64,000 bases of DNA from Paenirhodobacter hankyongi (GTDB lineage Bacteria; Pseudomonadota; Alphaproteobacteria; Rhodobacterales; Rhodobacteraceae), in assembly GCF_003664585.1 (NCBI RefSeq), contig NZ_RCHI01000014.1, forward strand, positions 1 to 64,000. The letters run 5' to 3'. The position numbers and the translations under genes are program-made. Shown here one piece after another: positions 1 through 8,481 of this stretch (position 1 is its first letter; each line of letters opens with the position of its first letter). The notes below the pieces were generated by a model. The model worked only from the letters and a program-made list of their open reading frames with translations. It had not been told where the DNA came from and did no database searches.

Positions 1-67
1 ACTCACCCCGTGGGAGTATCACCAACGGTCAAGAGAGGACCAAACCCTGAACAGCGCGAACCAATAA

Positions 68-715
68 TCGCGGACTCCCTGGGGAGCAGGTCAACGCGAC
101 CCCGATGCATGGAACGCGACGCAGGAACACCTGCAAACATTGGCGGGCATAAGTCCCGAAGACGAGGTTGGGCAAGAACGCTTACAGCGCGAAATCGGAG
201 CGTTCTCCAAGAACCTGCGACAGGCGATGCGTGACGAGCTCCCTGATCTAGCAGTGGCGGATAGGCTGCTGGCTCAGGCTCTCGACTTCGCCGAAGTAGA
301 GAGCCTGCGTCAGGCCTACCCTGAGTATCGCCGCGACGCTGATTTTCAGCGCGTGCGCGATGGCTTTCAAGTTCTCTTGCGAGAATGCGTCGAGAACGCG
401 GCGGATTGGAGTGGCGTTCTTGACCGCTTCGAAGGCAAAGATCAGGTCTCGCTCATGACAATCCACAAGAGCAAGGGCCTGGAATTTCACACAATGATCT
501 TTTTCGGTCTCGATGCCCAGACATGGTGGAGCCTGTCGCCGGCGCGTAGCGAAGAGCTAAGCTCATTCTTTGTGGCGTTTACTCGAGCGAGGCAGAGGGC
601 ATTCTTTGCTTACTGCTCAGAGCGGGGCAACGCTATCCACTGGCTGGAACAGCTTCTCCTGCCAGCGGGCGTGGAGCAGATCAATGGAGCCAATATTGTC
701 GCTGCCGCTAGGTAG
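68..715 (+). pseudogene. UvrD/Rep-type helicase, C-terminal remnant
   Basis: This is the C-terminal part of a superfamily 1 DNA helicase. Near residue 110 of the open frame lies the motif TIHKSKGLEF, followed by VAFTRARQR, which are helicase motifs V and VI of the UvrD C-terminal domain. The frame is open from position 68 and is closed upstream by TAA at 65-67, so the N-terminal half with Walker A is not in this frame. The first useful start codon is TTG at 140. The +1 frame over roughly 10-90 encodes residues that look like the preceding helicase segment (VKRGPNPEQ), which suggests a frameshift near 65-90. It is either a frameshifted pseudogene or a truncated gene cut by the window edge. UvrD-like helicases occur in some defence systems, but this fragment is too short to assign. 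Confidence 0.55.
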
Positions 716-927
716 GGGCGGCGCGTTTTGCGATCAATAAGCCCATCTCGTAACTGCCGTGATGAAGTGCTTGAAACAGGCGGCAACTAAGAGGTTGCTG
801 TACAGCAGCGTAAGGCCGATTCTTGCCCTGCGGTATTGGCGTACGCCAATATAGGGGTACCGACTGCGGCGTGGAATAGATCGGCTAGGGGGCCCTTTGT
901 AACGCTTACAAGCGATCTAGCGCGCAA
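716..927. other. Non-coding gap with two perfect palindromes
   Basis: I see no supportable gene here. The gap holds two perfect palindromes, TGCTGTACAGCA (796-807) and TATTGGCGTACGCCAATA (834-851). A 13-bp sequence, ACCGACTGCGGCG, starts at 859 and recurs in direct orientation at 944, inside the 3' end of the neighbouring truncated gene. The region is less GC-rich than the rest of the window. Confidence 0.5.
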
Positions 928-1230
928 CTAGCCGCGCATAGGCACCGACTGCGGCGGGTCCAGCACCAGCCGGTGCCACGCCTCACGAGACTCGTCCCAG
1001 TCATATGCCCTCGGTTCAAGCCACCAGCGATCGCCATTCCTGTCCTGGGTCGCAAGGGCACGAACATCCTCAAGCCGCAGAACGTAGCAGGCAGGGGTAT
1101 CGCTGTTCGCATGAACAGTAATGATCCACCAGTCAGACCGCAGGCTGTGAAGGTCGGTGCCCAAGGGCACGGCGTGCCGCTTGCTCAGCGCCTTGGACTG
1201 AACCCCGAAGAACTGCGTTTCGTCCTGCTG
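928..1230 (-). pseudogene. Hypothetical protein, 5'-truncated by IS
   Basis: About 100 codons of a minus-strand gene remain, ending at TAG 928-930. The residual protein reads QQDETQFFGVQSKALSKRHA and continues through VPLGTDLHSL, DWWIITVHA and AYDWDESREAWHRLV. The QxK pattern followed by a short basic and hydrophobic stretch resembles the end of a PD-(D/E)XK-like nuclease core, but I do not recognise the family with certainty. The open frame runs artificially into the insertion sequence at 1231, so the true N-terminus is lost. No matching 5' half is visible on the other side of the element at 2538, so this is more than a simple insertion. Confidence 0.45.
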
Positions 1231-1243
1231 TGACCCCCGATGT

Positions 1244-2170
1244 TCATCCGGCTGAGACCAGAGTCGGCGGTTGAATTTGGCGCGGTTGCGCCGACGGAGC
1301 AATGGGCGATCTGTGCAGCAGTTCAGTTGCGCGAAGCTGATCGCCCATTGCGTTGAGTTGGGCGGCGAAGACCGCCGGGGCCTGATAACCGAGGGCCGAA
1401 TGAGGGCGCTCGGTGTTGTAGATGTGGGTCCAGCGGGCGATGGCCTTGCGGGCATGGTCGATGCCGAAGAACAGGGTCTCGTTCAGAAGCTCGTCGCGCA
1501 TCCGGCCGTTGAACGCCTCGCAGTTGCCGTTTTGCATGGGCTTGCCGGGCGCGATGTAGTGCCACTTCACCTGCATCTTCTCGGCCCATTCGAGGATCGC
1601 GTTCGAGGTGAACTCGGTGCCATTGTCGGAGACGATCACGCCGGGCTTTCCGCGCCGCGCGATCAGCACCGTCAGTTCCCGTGCAACGCGGCGGCCGGAA
1701 ATCGAGGTGTCGACGACCGCGGCTAAGCTCTCCTTGGTGACATCATCGATCACGTTCAGAATACGAAAGCGCCGCCCGTCGGCGAACTGGTCCTGGACGA
1801 AATCGACCGACCAGCGAGCGTTCGCCACAGCCTCGGTCACCAGCGGTGCCCGTGTGCCGATGGCACGTTTGCGGCTGCGGCGCCGACGCACGGCCAGGCC
1901 CTCTTCTCTGTAGAGCCTCTGCGTGCGCTTGCGGTTCAGCACATGGCCATCGCGGCGCAGGATGACATGCAGGCGGCGATAGCCGAACCGCCGATGCGTC
2001 TCGGCGGCCCCGCGTAGCACCTCGCGCAGTTCGCGGTCATCCGGGCGCCGGTGTCGGTATCGCACCGAAGACCTATCCGCCCCGATCAGGGAACACGCCC
2101 GCCGCTCGCTCATCTCATAGCTCTGTTTGAGATGGGCGACGGCCTCGCGCCTGGCGGCGGGCGTCACCAT
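1244..2170 (-). CDS. IS3-family transposase OrfB (DDE, rve)
   Basis: This is a 308-residue transposase catalytic subunit. An HTH_21-like segment ([12 protein letters not shown], near residue 80) is followed by an rve integrase core. The DDE residues can be placed at D in [11 protein letters not shown] in [10 protein letters not shown], and E in the [16 protein letters not shown] segment. The phrase [11 protein letters not shown] is typical of IS407-group elements. The ATG at 2170 lies directly after the A7 slippery run, so the functional enzyme is normally an OrfAB fusion made by -1 frameshifting. OrfB itself appears intact. Confidence 0.85.
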   Translation of the reverse strand: MVTPAARREAVAHLKQSYEMSERRACSLIGADRSSVRYRHRRPDDRELREVLRGAAETHRRFGYRRLHVILRRDGHVLNRKRTQRLYREEGLAVRRRRSRKRAIGTRAPLVTEAVANARWSVDFVQDQFADGRRFRILNVIDDVTKESLAAVVDTSISGRRVARELTVLIARRGKPGVIVSDNGTEFTSNAILEWAEKMQVKWHYIAPGKPMQNGNCEAFNGRMRDELLNETLFFGIDHARKAIARWTHIYNTERPHSALGYQAPAVFAAQLNAMGDQLRATELLHRSPIAPSAQPRQIQPPTLVSAG

Positions 2171-2176
2171 TTTTTT
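2170..2176 (-). promoter_or_regulatory. A7 slippery site for -1 frameshifting
   Basis: Seven consecutive A on the minus strand lie at the OrfA-OrfB junction, just before the OrfB ATG. This fits the programmed -1 frameshift used by IS3-family elements to make the OrfAB transposase. Confidence 0.6.
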
Positions 2177-2406
2177 GACAGCAGATCCTTCAGCGCGCTC
2201 GCCATTGTCCTCGGACCAATGGCGGACAATGGCTCGCTGTCGAGCATCGTTTCGGCAAGCAGCCGCTTCAGCTTGGCGTTCTCGTCTTCCAGGGCCTTCA
2301 GACGTTTTGCCTCTGACGGCTCCATGCCGCCAAACTTCGCCTTCCAGGCATAAAATGTGGCGCTACTGATCCCGTGCCTGCGGCAGACCTCGGCCGTCTT
2401 CGCGCC

Positions 2407-2424
2407 GTCGACATATATGTCGAC
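2407..2424. repeat. 18-bp perfect palindrome inside IS orfA
   Basis: GTCGACATATATGTCGAC is a perfect 18-bp palindrome. It lies where the family normally has about two codons and breaks the OrfA reading frame. Its origin is unknown. Confidence 0.8.
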
Positions 2425-2607
2425 CCTGCTCGCGCAGGATCGCGATGATCTGCTCTTCCGTGAACTTCGATCTCTTCATGTCCGGTCCTCTCCTTGGGAC
2501 GGACTCTAGCATCAGATAGACGAGTTATCGGGGGGCACAGCAGCCCGCCTGCCGCCCGGCTCCGCTACCAATGATACGTCGCCCTATCGCTATCCCGAAC
2601 TCGCCCG

Positions 2608-5600
2608 TCACGAGCACCTGCCGCGATGGCGGTCGAGGTGACGGAGAATCGTCGCAGCGAGGGCATCGATATTTTCGGGCATGAAATAGCGCCCATGCGA
2701 CCCGGGGATGATCTCGACATCATGGCCGGCAGGATAGGCGGTGCGGAACACCTGTTCCGGCGCAGTGACATGACCATAGGGATTGAGATAGCTGCCCGCG
2801 CCGAAGAGAAGCAGGGTGGTGCCGGGATAGTGGAAGAAGCGGCCCTGCTCCATGAGGATGGTCAGCGCGACGGTGCGGCCCTGACGCATCAGCTCCAGCC
2901 CGGCTTCGCGCATCACCAGGCCGCCCTGGCAATTCCCGCCAAGGAACAGGGGGCCGGTCGGGGCGATGGAGGTGATCTCGTCGGCATAGAGCCGACCGAG
3001 CGAGCTGAGGGTGTCGGCGGTGTATTCGACGGCAAGATGTCCCGAGCGCAAGCCGAACAGGGATACCGCCTCGCCCAGACCTTCGCTCAGCCGCGACAGC
3101 TCCTGGCCTGCCTGGAAACACCAGAAGAGCTTCGGTAGCGGCCGCTCTTCGGCCAGGCTCCGCACCAGTCCGGCCTTGCCAAGCCGCCGGCCTGGCCATG
3201 TTGCGAGATGGGGCAGGAGTTTCGCGGTCAGCGCCTCCTCGATGTCGGGTGACGACGGGACATGCGGAGCCTTGAGCCTTGCATCCACCATCAGGGCCAA
3301 GACTTCGACGGTATCGAAGCCAGCCTCGAACCCGGCATCGAGCGTGATGCCGAAAGCGTCCTCGATCGCGAACAGCAGGTTCGCCATCGCAAGAGAGTCG
3401 ACCCCTGCATCGCGCAGGCTGTCGCGTGTGCCGGCGACGACATTGGCCCCGGCTTCCTTGTCGATCAGCGCCATGAGCCTCGCCTCGGTCGCGGTTCCGG
3501 TGGTGCGCGGCTTCGGCGGCTGCGTCAGATGGGGCGGCACCGGCAGGGCGCTGCGATCGCGCTTGCCATTGGCCGTGCGCGGAATCCCGGGAATGGGCAG
3601 AAACACCGAGGGCACCATGTAGGACGGCAGCCGCTGGCGCAGCCGGTCGCGCAGATCGACCGGATCGGGCGCGGGCACGCCGGGCATCATGACCACATGG
3701 GCGATCAGCCGATCGGCGGCATGATCCGAAGAGACGAGCGAGACGGCCGCGTCATTGACGCCGGGCAGGCTGCAAAGGGCCGCCTCGACCTCGCCGGGTT
3801 CGATGCGGTAGCCGTTGACCTTCAGCTGGCTGTCCATGCGTCCCAGACAGATGAATGCGCCGTCTGCTCCGGCTTTTGCCCGGTCTCCTGTCCGATAGAT
3901 GCGGGTGGGACCCAGGCCAGGGAGATCGACCACCGGGAACCGTTGCGCGGTCAGCTCGGGCTGGTGGCGATACCCCCGGGCCAGTCCGGGCCCGAACAGG
4001 CAAAGCTCTCCCTCCTGTCCCGGTGCGACAAGCCGAAGGGTCTCGTCCATCAGACAGGCGCCCATGTTGTCGAAGGGCGTCCCGATGGTGACCGGCGTGC
4101 CGGGCGCGCACCGGGCGAACAGGGCTTCGACCGTGGATTCCGTCGGCCCATAGGCGTTGATGAAGCTGCGGCCCTTGCCCCAGCGTTCGACCAGCGCGGG
4201 AGGGCAGGCCTCGCCCGCCACGATCACATGGGTCAGGTGCGGATGCTCTGCCGGCGGAATGATCGCCAGCGCCGAGGGTGTCAGCGACAGATGCGTCAGC
4301 CTTGCCTGCGCGATGAAGCGGCCGACCGGCGGGCCGGGGACCGCCTGCAAATCCGTGGGATAGACAAGGCAGGCCCCGGCAGCCAGCGTCATGGCCAGAT
4401 CCCCCACCGAGACATCGAAGCCGAAGCCGCTGATCTGCGAGACGCGCGCATCGGGCGAGATCTGGAAATGCCGCGATGCCGCGACCGCGTAGTTGGCAAT
4501 TGCGCCGCGCGAGATCTCGACCGCCTTGGGCGGTCCGGTCGTGCCGGAGGTGAAGATCATATAGGCCAGCGCATCCGCCGCGCTTTCCCGCGCGTCCCAA
4601 TCGGGGGCAGGGCGGCCGTCAGGATCCGGCAACTGGCCGCAATTGACGAAACCGAGGCCGATGTCGGGCAAGGCAGGGCTTGCGGCATTCACGACAACCG
4701 TCCGCACGCCCGCGGTTTCCAGCATGTAGCGCAGCCTTTCCTCCGGCAGAGCCGGGTCGAGCGGCACGAAGACCCCGCCAAGCCGGAGAATGGCGAGGAA
4801 TGCGGTCACGCGGTCCACCGACTGGCCAAGGCAGACACCCACGCTGTCGCCGGCGCTGACACCGGCTGCGGCAAGGGCTGAAGCGAGATCATCGGTTCTG
4901 AGGACAAGATCGGCATAGCTGAGACGGCGGTGTCCCATTTCAACGGCGGGCGCCGTCGGCTGCCGCCTGGCGTGCGCGGCGACAAGGGGCAGCAGGTCGG
5001 GCGGCGTTGGCCGTCTGTCTCCGATCGCGATGCTGGGCATGGTTTCCGGCGCGGACGGGCGCGCGGTCGGGTGCGACAGCGCCTCGGCAAGACGCCGGGC
5101 GAGGGCCGCACCGCTGGCTCCGGCCATGACGACAAGCGTGTCGTCATCCCGCAGATCGTCCTGCACGCGCAACAGCAGCTCTGACAGGTCCGCGACGTGC
5201 TGGTGCGAAAGCCCCTCGGTCCGGCAGGCATCGGCCAGCGCGGCATCTCCGTCGCCCGCCTGCACGCTCTCGCCAAGCGCCGCCACCGGCAGGATGAAGC
5301 TGCGGTCGGCCGCCTTCAGGGCCTGAGCGAAGCGCACGGCCATGCGCGTGACGCGGCTGTGCAACTGCGGTTCGAGGATCGCGATCAGCCGTCCCTGCGT
5401 CGTCTCGCGCAGGACGGCCAGCGCTGCCGCGATCTCGGTCGGGTGATGGGCGAAGTCATCGAAGACGCGCAGCTGGCCCGCCGGGGAAACGCGCTGCAAC
5501 CGCCGCGCGATCCCGCGGAATTCGCCCAGTGCGCCGGCTGCGGTCCGGAAGTCGATGCCAAGGGTTATCGCTATCCCAAGAGCGCCCATCGCATTGAGCA

Positions 5601-6432
5601 GGTTATGGCGCCCCGGAACGGCCAGAGCGAGCGTGCCCAGGGCGTTTCCATGCAGGAAGACTGTGGCGCCTCCCGCCCCATCCTGAACCGCCCGCAACGC
5701 ATTCCCGTCGCCAAAGCCATATGTCAGGGCCGCACAGCGTGCCTGGCCCAGAGCATCGACGACCGCCGGATCGTCGCCGCAGACCACCGCCCGCCCCTCG
5801 GGCGGCAGCCGCGACAGGAAGTCCGCGAAGGCGCGCCGCAACCCGGTCAGCCCGTCATAGTGATCGGCGTGATCGTCATCGAGGTTGGTCAGGATGGCAT
5901 ATGTCGGTTGCCACTGCGCCAAAGCGCCATGGGCCTCGCAAGCTTCGGTCACGAAAGGCGCGTCGGGCGCCCCCAGTCGTGCGGGGGCAATGTCGGGATC
6001 TGCAAAGGATGCCCCCAACATATAGCCGAAATCCTCCGTTCCCGCGGCGCGCAGGATCTGGACGACCATCGCCGTCACCGTCGACTTGCCATGGCTTCCG
6101 GCCACGCAGATGGTGCGCCGCCCGCGGATCAGCTCGGCCAGCATCCGGGCGCGGGTCTTGACGGGGATCCCCTCGCGCCGTGCTGCCCGCCGTTCCACAT
6201 GGGTTTCGGGGATGGCCGGGCTTGCCACGACACATTGCGCGGCCCGCGCAAGGGCCGGATCCGCGCCCGAAAGGACCGCGACCCCCTGTGCTTCCAGAAT
6301 GGCAAGACGTGCAGGGGCGCAGAGATTGTCGCTGCCGGTGACGGAGTATCCTGCCTGTCTGAGCAGAAGCGCCAGAGGCAGCATACCGCTTCCCCCGACC
6401 CCGATCAGGTGCAGCCGCGCGGCGTCAGGCAT
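2608..6432 (-). CDS. MurC-like ligase fused to NRPS A-T-TE
   Basis: This is a 1274-residue chimera. Residues 1-460 are a Mur ligase of the MurC/Mpl type: N-terminal GVGGSG, P-loop GSHGKST (112-118), TNLDDDHADHY (182-192), GRHNLLN (from 274) and DDFAHHPTE (325-333). MurC family members join an amino acid to the carboxylate of a UDP-muramyl-like sugar using ATP. Residues 480-970 are an NRPS adenylation domain: IFTSGTTGPPK (626-636), the amino-acid-binding Asp in GFDVSVGD (D673), YGPTES (761-766), YRTGD (846-850) and NGK (955-957). A carrier domain follows (AGVDSLAMA, pantetheine Ser at 1013). Last comes a thioesterase (1100-1274) with GGNCQGG, so the nucleophile is Cys1168 rather than Ser, and a likely His1246. 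There is no condensation domain. The ATG at 6432 is chosen because GGGAG lies 9 nt upstream; a GTG at 6462 is an alternative. It overlaps the upstream DUF218 gene by 8 bp. The substrate is unknown. Confidence 0.85.
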   Translation of the reverse strand: MPDAARLHLIGVGGSGMLPLALLLRQAGYSVTGSDNLCAPARLAILEAQGVAVLSGADPALARAAQCVVASPAIPETHVERRAARREGIPVKTRARMLAELIRGRRTICVAGSHGKSTVTAMVVQILRAAGTEDFGYMLGASFADPDIAPARLGAPDAPFVTEACEAHGALAQWQPTYAILTNLDDDHADHYDGLTGLRRAFADFLSRLPPEGRAVVCGDDPAVVDALGQARCAALTYGFGDGNALRAVQDGAGGATVFLHGNALGTLALAVPGRHNLLNAMGALGIAITLGIDFRTAAGALGEFRGIARRLQRVSPAGQLRVFDDFAHHPTEIAAALAVLRETTQGRLIAILEPQLHSRVTRMAVRFAQALKAADRSFILPVAALGESVQAGDGDAALADACRTEGLSHQHVADLSELLLRVQDDLRDDDTLVVMAGASGAALARRLAEALSHPTARPSAPETMPSIAIGDRRPTPPDLLPLVAAHARRQPTAPAVEMGHRRLSYADLVLRTDDLASALAAAGVSAGDSVGVCLGQSVDRVTAFLAILRLGGVFVPLDPALPEERLRYMLETAGVRTVVVNAASPALPDIGLGFVNCGQLPDPDGRPAPDWDARESAADALAYMIFTSGTTGPPKAVEISRGAIANYAVAASRHFQISPDARVSQISGFGFDVSVGDLAMTLAAGACLVYPTDLQAVPGPPVGRFIAQARLTHLSLTPSALAIIPPAEHPHLTHVIVAGEACPPALVERWGKGRSFINAYGPTESTVEALFARCAPGTPVTIGTPFDNMGACLMDETLRLVAPGQEGELCLFGPGLARGYRHQPELTAQRFPVVDLPGLGPTRIYRTGDRAKAGADGAFICLGRMDSQLKVNGYRIEPGEVEAALCSLPGVNDAAVSLVSSDHAADRLIAHVVMMPGVPAPDPVDLRDRLRQRLPSYMVPSVFLPIPGIPRTANGKRDRSALPVPPHLTQPPKPRTTGTATEARLMALIDKEAGANVVAGTRDSLRDAGVDSLAMANLLFAIEDAFGITLDAGFEAGFDTVEVLALMVDARLKAPHVPSSPDIEEALTAKLLPHLATWPGRRLGKAGLVRSLAEERPLPKLFWCFQAGQELSRLSEGLGEAVSLFGLRSGHLAVEYTADTLSSLGRLYADEITSIAPTGPLFLGGNCQGGLVMREAGLELMRQGRTVALTILMEQGRFFHYPGTTLLLFGAGSYLNPYGHVTAPEQVFRTAYPAGHDVEIIPGSHGRYFMPENIDALAATILRHLDRHRGRCS

Positions 6433-6988
6433 CGCCCAGATCTCCCTTGAGGGCATATTCACTGATCTTTCCCAGCTCGGCGAAAATGCGCTGCCGACCC
6501 CTCTCGGTCTGCCACCAGGTTTCCGCGGAGAGATCGCCCGGATCGTCCGGGGGCTGGGCCACCAGCCGTATATCGGCCGGGATATGCCGGCGCAGGGTCA
6601 TGATCGCGCGGCGCATGTGAAAGGGTTTGGCGCAGACGGCAAGACTGCGGACCCGTTCCCAGCCCAGCTCGGCTTCGATCAGCGCCGCCCCGAAAGCCGC
6701 GTTCTCGGCGGTATTGCGGGCGGATTTCTCCAGCAGCAGTGCGCTTTCCGCCACGCCAGAGGCGAGCGCGTGATCGCGGTAAAAGGACCATTCTGCCGAT
6801 CCATCGACGGCAGTGCCCGCGCCCGAGATCAGCAGTCTCGGGGCCAGCCCTGCCTTGTACAGCGCGATGGCGGGGTGGAGGCTGCTGATCGTCGGGCTAC
6901 AGAAGACAAATGCCAGATCCACAGGTTCCGGAGGGCATCTTTTGAACAGGAAGGCGCTGATGGCTGTGCGGCTATCATATGGATCCAT
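6425..6988 (-). CDS. DUF218 (YdcF/SanA/ElyC-like) protein
   Basis: This is a 187-residue DUF218 protein. The signature region has RLLISGAG (near 60) and EKSARNTAENAAFG (near 100), followed by AVCAKPFHMRRA. Unlike ElyC or SanA it has no membrane anchor, so it is probably cytoplasmic like YdcF. DUF218 proteins are linked to envelope and polyprenyl-carrier functions, but no reaction is firmly established. The ATG at 6988 has a GGGGGA ribosome site; an in-frame TTG at 7021 would add 11 residues. Its 3' end overlaps the Mur-NRPS gene by 8 bp, so the two are almost certainly co-translated and functionally linked. Confidence 0.75.
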   Translation of the reverse strand: MDPYDSRTAISAFLFKRCPPEPVDLAFVFCSPTISSLHPAIALYKAGLAPRLLISGAGTAVDGSAEWSFYRDHALASGVAESALLLEKSARNTAENAAFGAALIEAELGWERVRSLAVCAKPFHMRRAIMTLRRHIPADIRLVAQPPDDPGDLSAETWWQTERGRQRIFAELGKISEYALKGDLGDA

Positions 6989-7566
6989 CCGGCATCCCCC
7001 AATTCTGCTCAGGCTTTTCAATGGGTTGACTCTACGCGATAACCACCTTGGGGCAATTGAAAACGGCGACGTTGCGGTGGTGTTGATACCGGCCGCCCTT
7101 GACGTATCCGTACGCCGGTTGGGTGTGACAGTTCACACGAACGCTTGAAGTGCGGGATCCGAGGCCGCGAGATCGGCGTCGGTCTCGGCAGTCATGATGG
7201 TGCGCGTCCGCCGCCATACCGCACTCGCCGTGCTGCGCTGCCAAGGTCCGTTTGCCGCCCCTTGTGTCGATGGCAGATGTTCGACCAGCATGTCTCTGAA
7301 AAGAAAAACCTTACGCCACAAGGGATTGGTGATCCTGCCGGCCAACCTGATATGCAGACGGAAATTTCTGAACGGGAGCCGTCGCAGCCAGATTTCCTGC
7401 CTGCGTCAGCACGTTGACAGCCGCCCCACGGGGCGGCCTTTCACGTTCTTCCCGCTGGCGCAACAATAGGTCAACGAACGCGCCAAAACTCCGGCCGGTT
7501 TGACACGGCCTGCAGTGCATGCGACGAAAAGGAACCGTGCTGCACCAAAGTTGGTCTCAATTCCCC
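6989..7566. other. Divergent intergenic region, possible gene remnant
   Basis: This 578-bp region separates the leftward Mur-NRPS operon from the rightward glycosyltransferase-sulfotransferase pair and should hold both promoters. I see no convincing gene. A minus-strand open stretch (stop at 7133-7135, in-frame TGA upstream at 7406-7408) encodes a protein-like segment with LRRLPFRNFRLHIRLAGRIT and VFLFRDMLVEHLPS. It may be a decayed gene, but I cannot name its family. A terminator-like hairpin lies at 7420-7440. Confidence 0.4.
7420..7440 (+). terminator. Rho-independent terminator-like hairpin
   Basis: GCCGCCC and GGGCGGC pair around a short loop (7420-7437), followed by CCTTTC. No intact plus-strand gene ends just upstream, so it may belong to a decayed gene or insulate the glycosyltransferase gene. 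Confidence 0.45.
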
Positions 7567-8481
7567 ATGCGTGTTCTGTTTCATCGGGATTACCGCCACT
7601 TCTCGGGTGGCCATCTCAAGGTGCGGGACTATTTCGAGCATACCCGCAATTGCAGCCGGTATCAGGCGGAAATCTATCTGGAACCGGGCAGCGCTGCCGA
7701 CCATCCCTGGCGCGGGGTCCCGGGTGTCGTCGATCGTTACGATCCGACGCGGGCGGATATCCTGTTCATCGCCGGGATGGACTGGGCGGCGCTCGACGCC
7801 TGTCCGGGCATCGAAGAGCGCATTCCGGTGGTCAATCTCGTGCAGGGACTGCGGCATGCCAAGCCGGACGGCCCGCTGTTCGGCTTCCTTGGTCGCCGGG
7901 CCACCAGAATCTGCGTCAGCGCCGAGGTGGCGCAGGCGCTCGAGGCAACGGGGGCTTGCAACGGCCCCATCCACGTCATTCCGAATGGAATCGACTTCAG
8001 TTTGCTGCCCGAGGGGCATGGTCCCGCCGAATACGATGTCTTCATCAGCGGTTTGAAGCAGCCAAGACTGGCTGCCGAGCTTGCGGCGCGTCTGCAGGCA
8101 GAGGGCTACAGTGTCGCCTGTCAGGTCCAGAGGCTGCCGCGGGGCGATTTCCTGGAGCGACTGGCGCGCGCGCGCGTCGCTGTCTTGCTGCCGCTCCGCG
8201 AGGAGGGGTTCTATATCCCCGCGCTCGAGGCGATGGCCATGGGGCTCCCGGTGATCTGCCCGGACTGCGGCGGCAACCGCTCGTTTTGCATCGGTGGCGA
8301 AACGGCCCTGACGCCCGAACCCGCGCTCGAGCCGCTCGCGATGGCGGTTCGGGAGGTGATGCGCAATCCCGCGCTTGCCGAGGCCTTGCGCCACAACGGG
8401 CGGGAAATGAGCCTCCGCCATGATATCCGTACCGAACGCGAGGCGTTCCTCACCCTTCTTCAGCAGATCGGATTGCCATGA
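7567..8481 (+). CDS. Glycosyltransferase, GT4-like
   Basis: This is a 304-residue glycosyltransferase of the GT-B fold, smaller than a typical GT4 enzyme. It begins MRVLFHRDYRHFSGGHLKV, a nucleotide-sugar transferase style N-terminus. Later features are VIPNGID (near 143), PLREEGFYIPALEAMAMGLP (near 210) and a GGNRSF turn, matching the E-x7-E donor-site region of GT4. No signal peptide is seen. ATG 7567 is preferred because the conserved N-terminus starts there; an upstream in-frame ATG at 7519 would add 16 residues without similarity. Its stop overlaps the sulfotransferase start by 4 bp. It probably transfers a sugar to the product or acceptor made by the divergent Mur-NRPS operon, or to a surface glycan. 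Confidence 0.75.
   Translation: MRVLFHRDYRHFSGGHLKVRDYFEHTRNCSRYQAEIYLEPGSAADHPWRGVPGVVDRYDPTRADILFIAGMDWAALDACPGIEERIPVVNLVQGLRHAKPDGPLFGFLGRRATRICVSAEVAQALEATGACNGPIHVIPNGIDFSLLPEGHGPAEYDVFISGLKQPRLAAELAARLQAEGYSVACQVQRLPRGDFLERLARARVAVLLPLREEGFYIPALEAMAMGLPVICPDCGGNRSFCIGGETALTPEPALEPLAMAVREVMRNPALAEALRHNGREMSLRHDIRTEREAFLTLLQQIGLP

Larger units (their letters stand above)
2164..2479 (-). pseudogene. IS3-family OrfA, frameshifted
   Basis: OrfA starts at ATG 2479 (MKRSKFTEEQIIAILREQ), the usual helix-turn-helix protein of IS407-type elements. After 18 codons the expected short linker is replaced by a G plus the 18-bp palindrome at 2407-2424. This shifts the frame and gives a premature TAG after 38 codons. 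The remaining OrfA sequence ([20 protein letters not shown], then a leucine-rich coiled region) continues in another frame to the natural TGA at 2164-2166. Further downstream an extra 36-nt in-frame segment (about 2199-2234) sits between GCGAGC direct repeats and contains a 10-bp inverted repeat. OrfA is therefore non-functional. Confidence 0.75.
1231..2537 (-). mobile_element. IS3-family (IS407-like) insertion sequence
   Basis: The element carries two overlapping reading frames on the minus strand, with an A7 slippery run between them, as in the IS3 family. The ends read TGACCCCCGAT inward from 1231 and TGCCCCCCGAT inward from 2537, with further similarity deeper in (AGAGTC). These are imperfect terminal inverted repeats beginning with TG. 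The outer flanks also share CTGCTG outside the repeat, so the exact tips are uncertain by about 6 bp. No 4-bp target duplication is visible (GCTG on the left, CAGC on the right). Given the broken orfA, this copy is probably immobile unless helped in trans. Confidence 0.75.

Noticed and set aside
1-1230. Gabija-type or other defence system from the UvrD-like fragment
   Set aside because: Only a C-terminal helicase piece and an unrelated truncated gene are visible; no nuclease partner such as an OLD-family protein is present.
1225-2543. Longer IS ends including CTGCTG on both sides
   Set aside because: The extra bases match, but neither boundary choice gives a 4-bp target duplication. The shorter ends beginning TG and adjoining the CCCCCGAT repeat were kept as the safer call.
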